Shown here one piece after another: positions 12,326-25,670 of a DNA stretch of 64,000 nucleotides (the first letter of the stretch is position 1; every line of letters starts with the position of its first letter). This DNA is from Pipra filicauda. Lineage: Eukaryota; Chordata; Aves; Passeriformes; Pipridae. The notes under the pieces are model-generated. The model searched no databases. It saw nothing but the letters and a program-made list of their open reading frames with translations, and was not told the DNA's origin. The stretch spans positions 1,855,501 to 1,919,500 of the forward strand of contig NW_024104096.1 of NCBI RefSeq assembly GCF_003945595.2, in the 5' to 3' direction. Made by a program: the position numbers and the translations under genes.

Positions 12326-15300
12326 TTTCTGAAAAGCATGTTATTCCTGTGTGTTTGAGCTGACATAAAGTTTCACCCTCAGAAAGACAGAGAGGAAAAG
12401 GGCAGAGATTATTACTAAATCCCAAGACAGCCCTTTCTCCTGCATTTTTTTTCTCAGTTATGTTAGTTTGGATTTATATATCTGTGACCCAAGAAATCAA
12501 ATACTTGACTGTGCTTATAGTGCAGAGTGAGTCTCAACAGCATGTTGGTATGCATTTTCTGATTGTACTTCAAGAGATGTTTAGCAGTTGTAAGTAAGAA
12601 AATCTCATGCATAGTCTACAATTCTTGAATTTTAATGTATAGCTGAAGTAAAGATCAGGATGTATTTGTTACATTAGATTTATTTTGCAGAAGTCAATAA
12701 TAAATTTCTGTTTAGAGACAAATTGCTTGAAAATGTAAATGAAGTAATTTTAGAAGAAAGTATCAGAAGTCATTCTTCATTTAAAAACTGAATGGGATCC
12801 TCGTTTAATTTTATAAATTCACCATGCTTTATTAAAAACAGTTAAATCCTGTTGCCATAGCAATCCACTCTTCACAGAATGAAACTCCTGTACTGTCCTC
12901 TTGTATTTCTTTATTTAGAACTAGTTTCCTCCATCCTGATGCATTTTGATTTGTATAAACATGAAAAGAAAAAGTATTTACTAAACAAATTCTCAGGTTA
13001 CAGTTCTTGATGACATAGTGACATAGAGCAGCAAAGTTTGCATTCCTGTTTTCTTTGGGAAGGAAGGGATATAACATGGGACTTTATTTCCTATGTATTG
13101 TTTTCCTTGTAAAGTAAAAGTAAAGTAAAATTTAAGAAATTAAGGATAAGAATGTAAGACAAAAATACATGGGGGTAAGCCTGATTCTAAAAAATCTCTA
13201 TACTTGGAGATATGGAGAGATGTCTAGGCACAGTTCTGAACTTTGCTTGACTTCAGTCACCCCCAAATTAGAGGTATCTTGTAGACATACATTGAAGTGC
13301 TGCATTTATATTTTTTTTAAACAGACAGTGTAACAGAAAGTAACTCAAGTGTTGTCGTGAGTCTGATATTGCACATACCACAAGATCACAACAGTCCTTA
13401 TCTAAGTGTTCAGTGTGCAAGCCTATGCATACACATGCATTGAAGTGTAAACATATGTCAAAATTGGACTTCTCATCATTTTTTCACTGGTTTTGTACAA
13501 AACCATCAAATAATGTTGCCATTTTCAGAGAAAAATTCTGTGGATAAAAATTCAGCAGAATCATAGTGAAATGACTTACAGGTCTTGCAATAAAGCTCTG
13601 TATGTTATTGGGTTACTCTTTTATGGTATAATTAACACTTACTGCTGTATTATCAAATGTCTTCTGATTGAGAAGGGCTAACTTGTCTCCAAAGAGTGGC
13701 ATGGCTTTTTATGAGTAACTTTTGTATTTGGTTGTTTCTTTACTAGATCTAAGACAGAAACAATAGGTTTAAAATATCTTATCCTCCTGAAATTAATTTC
13801 TTTTAGTCTTACTAGTCATACCATGCAAATTTTTTGTGTGCTATTGAAGATGTACTACTTCCTCAACACCTGCTGATCTTAATTACTTGGAGACACTGGG
13901 AGTATACTCGCTTTCACAGGTATTTCTAACAACTAATTGCCTGTGAAAATTCATTTGGTTATTTTCAACTTGAAATGACAGGAAGTGTTAGCAGAGCAGT
14001 AGGTGAAATATATTCCCAGCTCACTCACCTCTGATTTTTAATTCTATTGATTGAGCTTTAGCATATAGCTGCTCTGACTACTGTATCAGTAGTTAAATAA
14101 TTCAGATTTTATTTCTATATGAAACTAACTCTATGCTATATTATATGTAATGCTTATGGAAAGGCATTCCATTTTATAGTGGGAAAAATTATTCTAGTAA
14201 ATTGGAAGGAATGGCATGTGCTATCCTGAAATTCCACCATTATCCCTTTGTATAATCAAAATCATAATCTCAATTGTCAGAGTTCAATAGAACTGTTATT
14301 TCCTCCCAAAAAAAAGTCCTACAGGATTGCAACATTTTGCAGCCGTATGTTCCATGTCATCAGATTTCAGGTAACAACTGTTGAACAATTAGCTTGTTAA
14401 CCAAGGATCCAGAATACATGGAGATACTTTTCTTAGTTAGTCGGACAGCTATTGTTCAATTCATAGCCTGTGAGAATTAATATCACCCAAGAAAAATACA
14501 GAAAAAGAATAACCATGATAAAAGAATTAGATTATACCACAATGTTTGAATACTGGGGGACATTAAAAGACTATGGTACACCTGCAAAGAAAAGGCTCAA
14601 AAATGGACTAGTTTTGCCACACATGATTCAAATTTTTCCCAATGTAGCATTTAAAAGAAACATTTGAATTAGCAGAAGTTTGGAGGTGGTGAAATCACCA
14701 GTATTCTCTGCTGTGTGCAAACGTCACTTGGTTCCATGCTTTGTAAATTTATGCTACAAGATGTCGCACACCTTTAGCATTTATTTGTCCATGAATAGAT
14801 ATGTATAGATAAACTGTCTATTTTCTGCTGAGTATTCTTTCCTAATTTCATTTGTGAATTAAACCAGGGCTTTTTAAAATGATAGCCTGTTTTAAATAAT
14901 ACGCCAAAACTCATTTTTGTATGGTGTACCTTCTGTCTATATTCTCATTTCAAAGGCATGTTTATTGCCTGAATTTTATTGCTATTCATAGTGCAACGTA
15001 GACTTTTGTTATTATACTGGATCAATATTTTGGAGGAAGTACTTTTACCATAAAAATAAAAGCTTACACTCATTTAAAAAAAACTGTAGGCAATTTTTAT
15101 TCCTTTATCACCACTTTTTCACCCATAACTTTAGCTAAACTTTACAATCTCTATTCATCTCTTGAGGAAGACAAGTTAGTCATGTCCACAATTTTAAATT
15201 CATATAAGAGTTTTCTCCAAAATGAATTGTTCATTGTGACCATGTATTTCCTTCATAACAGAGTGTATGATATGTGCTACATCCACGTGTCTTGGTTAAT

Positions 15301-17135
15301 GTTGACACTGCTGATTTCAGTAGCAGTTCACTGCAAATGCAGGCTGTTACAGTTCACCTACTTGTTTAGGTAAGCTCAGGGCACACCATCCATTTTTCCA
15401 CTACTTTCTGTGGGAACCTAACCTGCATAAAAGAACCAGGGGGAAGCTGTGGTACACTCTGGGCAATTTTCCTGAAATGGTTGGCAGGTTAGAGCTATTG
15501 TCTTTTGTGACCTATGTATTTATGTATTTATAATTCTTCACATCTCTTTCCAAGTCCTATTTCATCTTTGCCTTAGCATTCCTGATCCCATCACTACACA
15601 TCCAAACCATATCCCAGTACTCTTCCCAGGCCATGTTTCCTGCTTCCACTGGCTGTGCATTTCCTTCTTACTCCTCAATTTTAGGAACAGATCCATATTC
15701 AGCCAGAATCTATGTATTCAGAGGGAAAAAAGAAGAGAGCAGAGCAGTGAACTGAAGATGTGCTGTCATTGTCCTGTCTTGTTTGTTTTGGAATTCAAAC
15801 TGATTGCAGCTCAGTCAAGGTCGGTAATTTAATTCTTAAGAACAGAGATTTGCAATGATCTTGGCTGAAGTCTTAAGACCATAACACCCAGTTCAATAAT
15901 AAACATTCCCACATAGGTACTTCCCTCCCTTTTCCCTTTCTTAAATAGGTTTGTTTGTGCATTTGATTTGAAATGTTTTCTGTGTCTTTTCCTTTTTATT
16001 GCAGAATACATATATGATTAACAATATCTCAAATGTTATATTTTTCTACCTTTTCTTTTTACCTTACCTAGCTCTTTCTGTACATTGCCTGAAAATGGAA
16101 TTTTTGGAAGCTTTTCAGCACTCAGTCTCATATTATCTGCTGGTTAACGTTTCTGATTTCTTTATTGATCTACTATCTTTCTTGTCTGCCTTTCATTTTT
16201 AAACTATCTCAAAGAATATCTATCTGTTTCTTTTACTGGTTAGACAACAATGAGAAAATTGTTCTCCAAAATAAGCACAATTGATAGCATTTTTGCTTGT
16301 AATTGCTTATTTGATCTGTCAGTCATCCCACCAATTTCAAACACAGTTAGAAATAAAAGTTGGACTAGAGAAAAATAGAATTAGGGTACTCTTTAGTCTT
16401 CTACACTCTAGGACAAGGTTATAAATACAAAGAGATTTTTGAATGTAACTTCTGTCATATTTTTGAATAATGCATTTGAAACACAATGGTTTTATGCATG
16501 ATTTAGCAACTGAACAAAAAGAACCTTGCCAATTTTGGTATATTAAGATGTGTAAAAGGTAAAAATATTATTATATTCAAAGAAATAGTGAGTCTATAAG
16601 GGAAAATTGGAGATATTTTAAAGGAAGGTAATACATAAAGGGAAAATAAAAGTTTCTGGTTTCTCAAAGTAAGCAGATATTGTATTACAAACATTTTGTT
16701 GGTCATGTTTGTTGGAACAATTCCATGTTTTGCACTTAATTAAGTATAGGTATAGCTTTCATATGGCTTTCCCTTCTCTGTAGACAATAAACCCAATGGA
16801 ATTGCAATAACAGTAACAGAAACAGCTGTATTAGAGCTCCAATTTTGAAGGAAAAACAACGGTACATGAAAAAAAACTAGGCTGAAGGCAATTGGCTCAC
16901 CTGTTTGAGCATGTACATAAAAAAACTTCTATTTCAGGTGTGTCTGCACGCCAAACAGTGTCAGTCAAGGAAGAGGGGTAACATAAAGAGATAGAGGAGA
17001 AAGGAAATAATTATATTTAAAATATCTGAAGCAATGATTATAACATGCACACCATGGTACTATCTAACACATATAATTCTTGTCCCCAATTTTCTTCTCT
17101 GTCATTGTTTTATCCTCTGTCATATCTAAAATTAC
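12326..17135. other. AT-rich noncoding DNA, no gene seen
   Basis: No conserved coding region, RNA gene or recognisable transposon is seen in these 4.8 kb. Short open frames occur on both strands (14470-14667 plus, 15182-15373 plus, 15829-16011 minus, and others). None carries a motif, and their amino-acid make-up follows the AT-rich base composition. Confidence 0.55.
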
Positions 17136-17216
17136 ACTGTAGACTCCTAGGGGGCAAGTTTTGTGTCTTAATTTATTTGGCAAACTGCCAGCAGTCTCAG
17201 GGTGCTGTATAATGTG
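17136..17216 (+). mobile_element. Possible MIR/L2-type SINE or LINE tail
   Basis: Bases 17136-17216 resemble the ancient amniote 3'-end pattern 'tgtagactcct.gggg', then 'tttgtgtctt', then 'ctgcca.cag' and 'gggtgctgtataat'. This is the layout of L2 and MIR-related 3' ends ('tgtaagctccttgaggg', 'gtgtctt', 'gcctagca', 'gtgctcaataaat'). The match is weak and short, so the exact family is not assigned. Confidence 0.35.
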
Positions 17217-20046
17217 CTGGATCTCATTAGCTTGCAAATGTATTTTGGTACAAGTATCAGCATGTGTTTAGTTTGCTAACAAGGTTAGTCAAAATCAGGG
17301 GTTTTTTTCTGTTATCTTCTGTTACCTGCTTCTTTCTCTGTGTAAACCTGTGTGCACACTGACATTCACGAAAACACCTCTTTGTAGGACCCTAGACCTG
17401 CATATCTGTTAAAGCAGGATAGGTTCAGGGTACAAATGGACAGTATTTCTTCTTTGTATTTCAGTGTGGCTCAGGCTTACATGGAAACTCAGTATCTCAA
17501 AGGATGTTCTCAGAAATTCAGCCTATTTATCCCTAATTCAGGCAAAACTTACGACAAAATCAGAGTACCTAGAGCCTGTAAGTCCATGAATGCCTGCTGT
17601 TTCTAAAGTCTCAGATCTCAGCTGTTGGCCTAGTGGGAGATTTACTTTGTGTGGTACTGAGTATCATCTCTCATTGGCTTCAGTGATAGTTGAAAGGTGC
17701 TCAGTGGATGATGGCAGGTACCAGGAGAAATGTAAATGCCTACATCCCTTTGAGTATCCAAGTATTAACACTGAGAAAGAGTAATACTATCTTGGGAATA
17801 ATAGGAGGCGTTATACCTGTTTAAAAGTAGGCTGTCCTCAAAATGGGCAGATGTGGTAGCTCTTCCCTCCCCTCTCAATTTAGTGATCTCATGGAAAACA
17901 AATGTTTTGGGGACTTGTGTAGTATTTTTGATTATATTGAAATTACAGAGTAACTATATGCATAACAACTATTTGAATAGACTGGACCTGAATATTAGAT
18001 GAAGGATGGAAAATCTGGAAATTTCTTTTGCTGATATTTCCCCTACAGAGCTTCTGGGTGATTCTGGATTTTCAGAAATTTGAAAGCAATCAATGAGAAA
18101 TTTGAAAATAGCTGAATCTTGTAGTGATGATTCAGAAGGTCTTTGGATCCTCTTTTCATTCTAAATACAGCTTTATAAGTTTTCAATTGTTTCAATTTCC
18201 CACAATACTGTATGAAAATGCAGTGCTCTAGGTTCATAATCTGATGATTTTAAACAGCATTGCTCAGAGTGATCTGCAAAGCACTCTGTAAACAATCACC
18301 TAAGTTAGTTTTTTTATCCTGCATTTCCTCAGGCCTATTGAACAGGCTTACTGAAAACATTGACATATTGTTTCTCAATACTGTGATACAATGAATTCGT
18401 TTCTTCAGAGGGAAAGCAGCAGCCTTGAACTTTTTTGTAATCAATTTACTCTTGTCTACAGATCCCACATTTTCTTCCTAGAAACATCAGTTACTTAAAA
18501 GCAGTTGACTTATTTGCATGCTAAAGAGTTGGTGCACATCCTTTCTTTACATTCAGATATATCCAAATACTGGTGGAATATATTCTGCTTCGATAAATGG
18601 AGAGTATACTGGTTTTTCACCTGAATAATGCCACTTAAATTCAATTGAATTCTGCAGTGCACTAACTCTTTTGTACCACTATATTATCTTCATCTTCCAT
18701 TTTGAAGATGGAAGATGGTTATACAGCTAAATTAAATCCAAAATCAGTAGGAATAGTTATTATTGATACTCATTGGACTCAGTGACTGCTGAAGGACTTG
18801 CAAGCCCAGATGCATTAGTTGATTTAATTCAACCATGTAAAAGTTATTTGTCACTCTGTTAGTCACCAAAATTCCCTTGGTAACTATTAGGAGCTGCCAG
18901 AAGGTTCACTGCTTCCATCTTAAATACCCAAAGAGGAATTATAGGCAACAAGCTCAGTCATCCTGTTTTAAAGATTACTAAATTTAGGTGAAAAAAACAA
19001 TGTTCCTCTCTTAGTCTATGTTTGTTTAAAAAATAGTCATGAAGATAGACTTCAGTGGAACAAGAACTGGGTGCAGTGAGCTGGGTCATTGGGCTGGGTT
19101 TTTTAATATAATTAGATATTAACTGATTCTCACTATCTGTAGAACTCTATAGTTAGTAGAAGTTTGTCATTACAAACTTCATCAAAGGCTTTCTAAAAGT
19201 ATAAATCAGTAATGTCATCTGCTGCTAAAATTTGTAGGTTCCACTATAATATCCACCAAGCTCTGTGGGTAGAATTTTCCTTGTACTGTACTGTGCTAGT
19301 TATCTCTTATTAAATTATTGCTATCCTTTAGAGGCATGCTCTGAAATACTTCCTACCTACTTATTTTTTAAATGCTATTTCTCATTGCTAATTACCTGTA
19401 AAGATGTCGGTGACACATGACCCAAATTTTAAGGGTAAAAAAAGTCTTTTCTAGTCTTTAAAAAGAAGCTTGTGGCTTTCTTCTGAAAATTTTGTTTTGT
19501 ATGATGAGACAGCTTCAGAACATATGTGAACCATAAATCATAATCTCTCAGAGATTTTACAGTTGAAATTGGAAGGAAAAGAAAAAAAGAAGGGGCAAAG
19601 AACGGATTTTAGAAGTCCGCTACTTGCCATTTTGTCTATAATTTATCCAGGGTCTGAAACAGCCCACACAACTTAGAATAGTTAACAAAACAGTTTTCAT
19701 GGTTGTGAATAACTGAAATGTAGTATAATCTGCTTTGTACTCCTCAGTCCAAGTTCACCCACTGATGTTCCTTACATGCCAAAGAGGTAAACGGGTAATT
19801 GAAAGTCTAGTACCCCAAGAGAGACATTACCCAAAAATCTGCTTTCTCCAGTTCTTCCTGTAAACACAATTTCTTTTCTGTTTTCAAAGAGGTTAGAGAG
19901 TGGGATGAAACTTGGCTCCAATTATACATGACAAAAAAAGACTTTTGCCTCATATACCCATTTGCCTTTTATCCAGACCTGCAACAGCAAGAACTTCTTT
20001 GTTGAAAGATGAGGTGTACGTGATTCCCCATCCCTGTGTAAAGAGG
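17217..20046. other. AT-rich noncoding DNA, no gene seen
   Basis: No gene is recognised in these 2.8 kb. A small inverted repeat at 18691-18717 (9-base arms, 'catcttcca' and 'tggaagatg', with a 9-base loop) is the only structure I noted; it is too short to support a microRNA call. Confidence 0.55.
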
Positions 20047-20480
20047 AATCATAGAATCGTTTGTGTTGGAATGGACCTTAAATGGACCCCCATGGGTAGG
20101 GACAGCTTCCACTAGACTAGGTTGCTCAAAGCCCCATCTAACCTGGCCTTGAACACTTACAGGAATGGGGCATCCACAACTTCTCTGGACAACCTGTTCC
20201 AGTGTCTCGCCACCCTCTCAGTAAAGAATTTCTTCCTTATATCTACACTAAATCTATCCTCTCTCATTTTAAAGCCGTTTCCCCTCGTCCCATCACTACA
20301 CGCTCTGGTAAACAGTTCTTCAGCTTTCTTGTAAACTCCCTTTAGATACTGGAAGGTGCTCTAAGGTCTCCCCACACCCTTCCTTTTTCCAGGCTGAACA
20401 GCCCCAGCTCTCTCAGCCTATTTCCATAGGAGTGGTACTCTAGCCCTCTGATCATCTTTGTGGCCTCCTTTGGGCTCACT
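20047..20480 (-). mobile_element. CR1 LINE 3' end, about 430 bases
   Basis: The best preserved repeat in the window. On the plus strand it starts with 'aatcatagaatcgtttgtg', 'ttggaatggacc' and 'gacagcttccactagacta'. It runs through 'ggttgctcaaagccccatc', 'acaacttctctggacaac', 'ctgttccagtgtctcgcca' and 'agtaaagaatttcttcctt', and ends in 'ggctgaacagccccagctc' and 'tttgtggcctcctttggg'. All of these are diagnostic of the avian CR1 3' UTR and ORF2 end read in reverse complement. The 5' side is truncated at about 20480. It is much less AT-rich than its surroundings. Open frames inside it (19912-20115 and 20122-20334) are by-products of the element. Confidence 0.95.
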
Positions 20481-21811
20481 GGGAAGAATACTGGCAGTAT
20501 GAAAACGACACTTTTCTATTTCAGCAATTTCTGATTTCTAGTGCTTTGCCTTCAGAGTTCTGCAAGAAAGTTACATAGGGAAAAAAAAAATTAACCAGAA
20601 CTCATAGTTTACATCTTGCAGGCCTTAAATCTCTTGGTGGAGAGTGCCATGGAATAGCATTTTGTTGTTTTTGTAATTATGTTTTTCTCCAATGAAAAGA
20701 AGTGAACAGCATCTAAGCACTTTTCAAAGATCTACTGTGTGATCAAGGACAAGAAATTAGAAATATAAGTGAGAAGCTTTCCAATGCATGGTGTTGCTCT
20801 GTGCCATTATTAATGACAGTTTTTGAAAAGTGGACTTTAAGTAATACTTCATGTTTGTAAAGAATTCAAAAAATAATTATGTCACTACATTAAAATAGGC
20901 AAGTGTATATAAATTGATGCAATATCCATTCTGTTGATAAAACTACTTAATTCTCATAATTTTTTATATAGTATTTTCAATTTATTCACAAATTTGAGAG
21001 TAGACACCTTCATTTTATATTTTGAATTATCTACAATTTTAGTCTTTATCCTTGTTCTGGATATTTTATTCCATTTTACACCACTGTATCAAATAAGGGG
21101 ACTTTCTGGTTTTGTGAAGGTGATGGAACTACTTTCATCTTCACTAGAGAGATTTTTAGAGAATATTCCTAAGGAAATTGTATTGTATAATCTGATTGGG
21201 ACAGAAGTTACCTCAGCAACACTCTATTTTCTTTTCACTATCACTCAGCTGAGATCAGCTATATAGGGTTTGGTAGGTGGAGTTATGGGGGTTTGGAGGT
21301 CAGTCATTATCACTAAACAAGACTTTAAAACTCTGTGACAGGTTATGTTGCCATTACCTGCATTGCACTGCACCCTTTGTGTATTGTAGGCTGGCCAGGG
21401 GACAGGGATCCTGCAACCAGAAAAAGCTAAAGTAATACCCAATAGAGAAGTCCAGTGCTTACTTATCCTTCTTAATCTCATCAGTGTTATCAGTGTCATA
21501 TTGGCACTCCAAAATTGTGGTCATCCAAAGGTTGCTTGAATTGCATCATGAGATAATAGAAACTAACCCAAGATCAGAAAGGACAAATGCATTCAACATT
21601 TCGAGCTGAGCCATCTGGTCTCATAACTGTAACCGATTTATTAGAAAACTCAAGTTTTTGCCTAGGTAGGACCAAAGGCTGGTTGCAGGGCATGTAAACA
21701 CCATAATGTTTAATTTATGAGATGGCAGCCTAACAGTTTTTGGTAGATTTAGTAAGGTTTCTAAGTAAATGAATAAAATGAATAAATAGCTTCTGATTAG
21801 TCAAGGAATTT
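20481..21811. other. Noncoding DNA between CR1 and an A-rich tract
   Basis: No gene is recognised. A 110-codon open frame at 20934-21266 (+) is rich in Phe, Leu and Ile from AT-rich codons and has no motif. A 53-base interval at 21358-21410 on the minus strand has a good pyrimidine-rich acceptor and a CAG|GTAATG donor. It is open in all three frames and too short to judge. Confidence 0.5.
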
Positions 21812-21866
21812 AAAAAAAAAAAAAAAAAAAAAACAAACAAAACCAAAAACAAACCACACAAAAACC
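21812..21866. repeat. A run followed by A/C-rich tract
   Basis: There are 22 uninterrupted A, then an irregular CAAA/CCA-rich stretch. Two AATAAA motifs lie about 30 to 45 bases upstream (near 21773 and 21781), so this could be the tail of an old retrocopy inserted on the plus strand. I do not recognise the upstream sequence as any gene, and no flanking duplication stands out. Confidence 0.8.
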
Positions 21867-23004
21867 ATCACAGACTGAACTGACAACATTTTTTCATTTC
21901 CAGGCACCATCTAGTTCAGTGCATAAGAGAAGAGAATTGTTTGAGAAAAATTAAAATAGTCTAGATGACAAAATCATAATGTAAGCCTCAAATGACAAAG
22001 TAAGGTCATTTGGGTAAATGCCTGGGGTAGCCATTTTTTCCAGCTCAGTGAGAGATTTCTTGATGCACATTGTTTTGGAGTTTCCTGTTGAAAAAAAGTC
22101 AGTTTAGTATTTATTTACACAGTCATGTTTGGTGGTGGAAATACTTATGAGTGGAGCTATCTTATTGTTACTTTAACGTACATTACAAGAATTAAATGTG
22201 TTGTTATATCCTAAACAAATTTATATCCTCTTCTGAGAAAAAAATCCAAATTATACAAGTTAAATATATTAACACAACATTTTACAAAAAGATAACTCAT
22301 GATATATCATTTATTTCCATGAGTTACAGATGACAGTGGTTTCAAAGTAATAAGCAGTCGTGTAGGTAAGTAAAGGGTTGTGTTGTATTTTTTAATCCTT
22401 GCTCCTGAAATTATTACTACTAACACAGGCAAAGATAGACAGATAGAGAAGGAAGAGGAAAAAACAAGTTGTTTGTAATTTTTGGTACATACCTTATCAA
22501 GCTGCACAGAGATCCTGTTTACCAGAATTTTCAGACAGTAACCATAGGAGAAGTTGGTAATGAGTTTAGAAGATAAGCTCCTTTAGAGGATGACCTATAT
22601 TTCAGATGATTTATCTTTGTATCTCAATTATATAGGAAATGTAGGCAGCTTAACTGAGTTTCAGAGTGTCAGGAGATGCAACAGAAGTGCAGCTCAAATT
22701 GAACTTCAGTACAATGCTCTGCGAAAATGGCTACTGCAAACTATATACAAGTGGTGAATGGATGTGGGTAGGGAGGTTTACTTTAACCAGTAGAAGAACT
22801 TGGGTTGTGGGTTGCTAAAATGGGAGAGTTAAAAAAAGGGAAAATTTACTAAAACTTAAGAAAGCTGTCTTATAGAGAAGCATGACAAAGATTACTTCTT
22901 CTGTACGGTTTCCCAAAGAAGTGATCTAGAAGTACAAGAAAAAAAATACTAAATGTTAAAAGACTATTTAAGCTACCGGCAAAAAATGAAAAAGTAAGAA
23001 CTCC
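21867..23004. other. AT-rich noncoding DNA, no gene seen
   Basis: No gene or clear repeat is recognised. A faint L2/MIR-tail-like phrase ('agataagctcctttagagg' near 22570) is too weak to annotate. Confidence 0.5.
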
Positions 23005-23266
23005 TGGCTGGAAGCTGACACCAAACAAATTCAAATGAGAAATAAGGCACAGTTTTGCAGCAGCAATAGTATTTAACCTTCAGAGCAAAAAGGCAAGGGC
23101 ATCTCCATCTCTCTGCCATCAAATCAAGATTAGATGTTTTTCTATAAGATGTTAAACATAAACTACTAAGCTGAGTACAATTCAAAATGAAATTTAATGA
23201 CCTATGACATACAGGGTCAGAATAGATGATCTAATGGATCCTTCCTATCTTGAACTGTATGAAAAA
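23005..23266 (+). mobile_element. Ancient CR1-type LINE 3' end
   Basis: The blocks follow the order seen in old amniote CR1 copies. 'ctggctggaagctgacacc' and 'caaattcaaatgagaaataa' come first, then a degraded central part with 'tctccatctct'. 'aaatcaagattagatgttt' and 'ttctataagat' follow, and finally 'gggtcagaatagatgatct' and 'aatggatccttcc' close to the 3' terminus. The order and orientation are intact, while substitutions are frequent and there is no open frame. This copy belongs to an older layer than the avian CR1 copies at 20047-20480 and 39181-39468. Confidence 0.8.
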
Positions 23267-25284
23267 GTTAATGGAGCTGTACCATTTTACAGAGATGAAG
23301 AATCTGTCTTTCATGTCCATTACTCAGCACTCTTTTTTCCCATTTTTCTCAACTAGTCTGTGTAAGTACATGTAGAAATGGTTTTCCTTTTTAAGTTTTA
23401 TTCCATGTATTACTGTACTGAAACACAGAAGGCTTATTAACTTGCAAAAATATTTCAATTTTCTGAAAGCATTAATGCTATCCTCATCACTATCTAATGC
23501 CAAACAAATATGTTTGGCAGAAGGGTCTTTGTACTCAACATGTTTGTGTCCCTAATTAATTCAGATCTAATAATTCACTACATCTTCATTCCCATATTTC
23601 TCCTCCTCTGCGTCTTTGAGGCTTTTGGTAATTAGAGGGTTGGAATTATGAATACTCATAGTCTTGTGGGGTTTTTTTACTTTCTTTTTCTTTAAGCAGA
23701 ATCTTATTTTCACCTCTCTTCTTGCCCTGGAGGTCTATACAACATCCCTAGTGCTGTTCTTTTTCTTTTTCTATCTAGTAGCTTAATCCCAGATTGATTC
23801 ATTATATTTTTCCAAGGCTCACTATAGCAATTTTCAGATCTGATTTTTCTCCTGATACACACAGCTCTATTTCCCCCCTGTCTCTTTCATGTGTTTGTCT
23901 TCTAGAAAATCTAGAAGCCCTGTGTTTAGAATTAATATCCTTTCTTGGGAATAAATCATGTTTCTCATGTAAGTACTACACTGCCATGCATTTGATTACC
24001 AGATGTTCATATTTTGAATATCACATTTCTATAATGGCATCTCCAGAAACAGTATCCTAGTTACACACTGGATGTAGAGGCACTCCATGAATATTTTATA
24101 ACTCTGCTCACGGAAGATTATCCTAAAGTGTCTTTTATAGCTTAGTTACATTGTGAATCAGTTATCCCATTGTTAAGGAAGTTCTTTTTAAGTATTATGG
24201 TTCATTCTATTAGTTCTAAGCCTCAGCTTTCAATGTTAAAGTATAAGTAATTATACACTCTTCTCCATGTCAAGCACTGACTTTTCAACATGAAGCATAT
24301 CTACTATTCATACATTAATATTTTTCTTTTTGATTTTTGGGCCACTCTCTAAATTCTCCTGATGCCTTTTAGAAAAGAATATTCCGTTAACTGTATTCAT
24401 CTTTGAAGTTTATAAAGAAGGTGTGAACTGACATCCACATCCCAAAATCAAATATATTAAAATTATTTCCTATCTCCAGTAGTCTAGAAAGTTGATTCCC
24501 AGCATCAACTTACTCCATATGACACGAGGCGTTTCATTTTTATTAAAATGTCTACATGTTTTGACATTTTAACTAAAATAAGTGAAGTTACAAAAACTTT
24601 GGGGAAAATATTTTCAGGTGAAAAAGTTTTTCTGAAAGTAGAAATAAATGTTGAATTTAAAATTACAATAGACTTTGTAAGTATACAGGAATGGTGAGAT
24701 TATCCATTGAAATATATACTTAAAAAGAAACGTCACTGAACATTTCCTAATAATTCTTAGCATTTAAGTTTTTTTTTAATTATGTTGGCTATCAAGGTGA
24801 TTTGTTTCTTAGAATAATGTGTCACAACCACAGGATCTTACTTCTGTTTGGTAACATTTTTCTTTTAACTATCTTTTGGCTTTTTTTCCCCAGCTACACT
24901 ACTTAATATTTATCTATATTCCATTTCTTCCACTGTTTGGAATAGTTTGCAGTCAAACTATTCTTTCACAAATCAGGGCAGTTTATGATAGTGAAGGTTA
25001 TGTGATGTGAAGCACGTGCTAGAAAAGTTTGCTTAAGAGTACAGTCGTCTGGGAGAGCAGTAGAGTTCAGAGGCAGCTATCTTTTGCAGTAGGTTTTCCA
25101 TCTCTGTCAATGGACAATCATACAGATTTTATTTTTCCTTTGGAGCAGTAACTCTTGAAATGAAGTACCAAGGGAATGTAGATGCAGAGTCTGAGATTTT
25201 GCATTTTTTTCACTTTCCCATTTAAAAAAATGTAAATGAAAAGTACTATTTTCAGCATTTCCTTCTCATTTATAGCAGTTCTTC
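23267..25284. other. AT-rich noncoding DNA, no gene seen
   Basis: No gene is recognised. An 88-codon open frame at 23794-24060 (+) has no domain. Within it, 23906-23968 is bordered by a pyrimidine-rich acceptor and a CAT|GTAAGT donor, but it is only 63 bases and is treated as a chance pseudo-exon. Confidence 0.5.
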
Positions 25285-25382
25285 ACCAGGATAATAAATA
25301 CCAAATTATTTACTTCAGAGGATTGAGAGGATTACTTAGTTAATGTTTAAAAAGCACTTTGAAGATAAAAAGCACTATTGAG
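25285..25382 (+). mobile_element. MIR-like SINE 3' end
   Basis: The segment resembles the 3' half of MIR: 'ggataataaatacca', 'tttacttcagaggattg', 'agaggattacttagttaat', 'gtttaaaaagcactttgaag', 'ataaaaagcacta'. The corresponding MIR features are the 'gggataataata' run, 'cctacctca.agggttg', 'gaggattaaatgagttaat' and '.gtaaagc.cttt.aa'. MIR is an ancient tRNA-derived SINE shared by amniotes and is rare but present in bird genomes. The assignment is by remembered pattern and the copy is diverged. Confidence 0.6.
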
Positions 25383-25670
25383 CTGCTTAAGACTTACTGA
25401 ATAGTTAATTATCTAAAGGTCCCATTCTCTCCCCTACAGGTTATTTCTACATAGGGGAGAGTAAACTCTGAGCTTCATATCATGACTTTCAAAACCAGGC
25501 TTTTTAAATCTCATTGGTTTCAAAAATTTGCTTTTTTCAGTGGCCTGAATCTGATTCCTTTGAAGTCAATTGCAAAAGTCCAACACTGAAAAAAGTCCAC
25601 TGAAGCATAACGTAGCTGTTTAGAAACAATAGTTAGAGCCCCTATACACATCATTTACATTTTGACTTAG

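Noticed and set aside
18691..18717. microRNA hairpin
   Set aside because: Only a 9-base stem with a 9-base loop, far short of a precursor microRNA.
19912..20334. Open frames of 67 and 70 codons as genes
   Set aside because: The second lies wholly inside a CR1 element and the first runs into it; neither shows any protein motif.
20934..21266. 110-codon hydrophobic open frame as a membrane protein
   Set aside because: The Phe/Leu/Ile content is what AT-rich noise encodes; there are no conserved residues or neighbours.
21358..21410. 53-base minus-strand exon
   Set aside because: All three frames are open, so the frame gives no information, and the interval is too short to distinguish from chance despite fair splice sites.
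22330..22365. 36-base micro-exon before a TAG|GTAAGT donor
   Set aside because: Too short to judge, with a weak acceptor; no supporting neighbour.
23906..23968. 63-base plus-strand exon
   Set aside because: A good acceptor but a non-consensus CAT before the donor and a very short open frame; pseudo-exons of this size are frequent.
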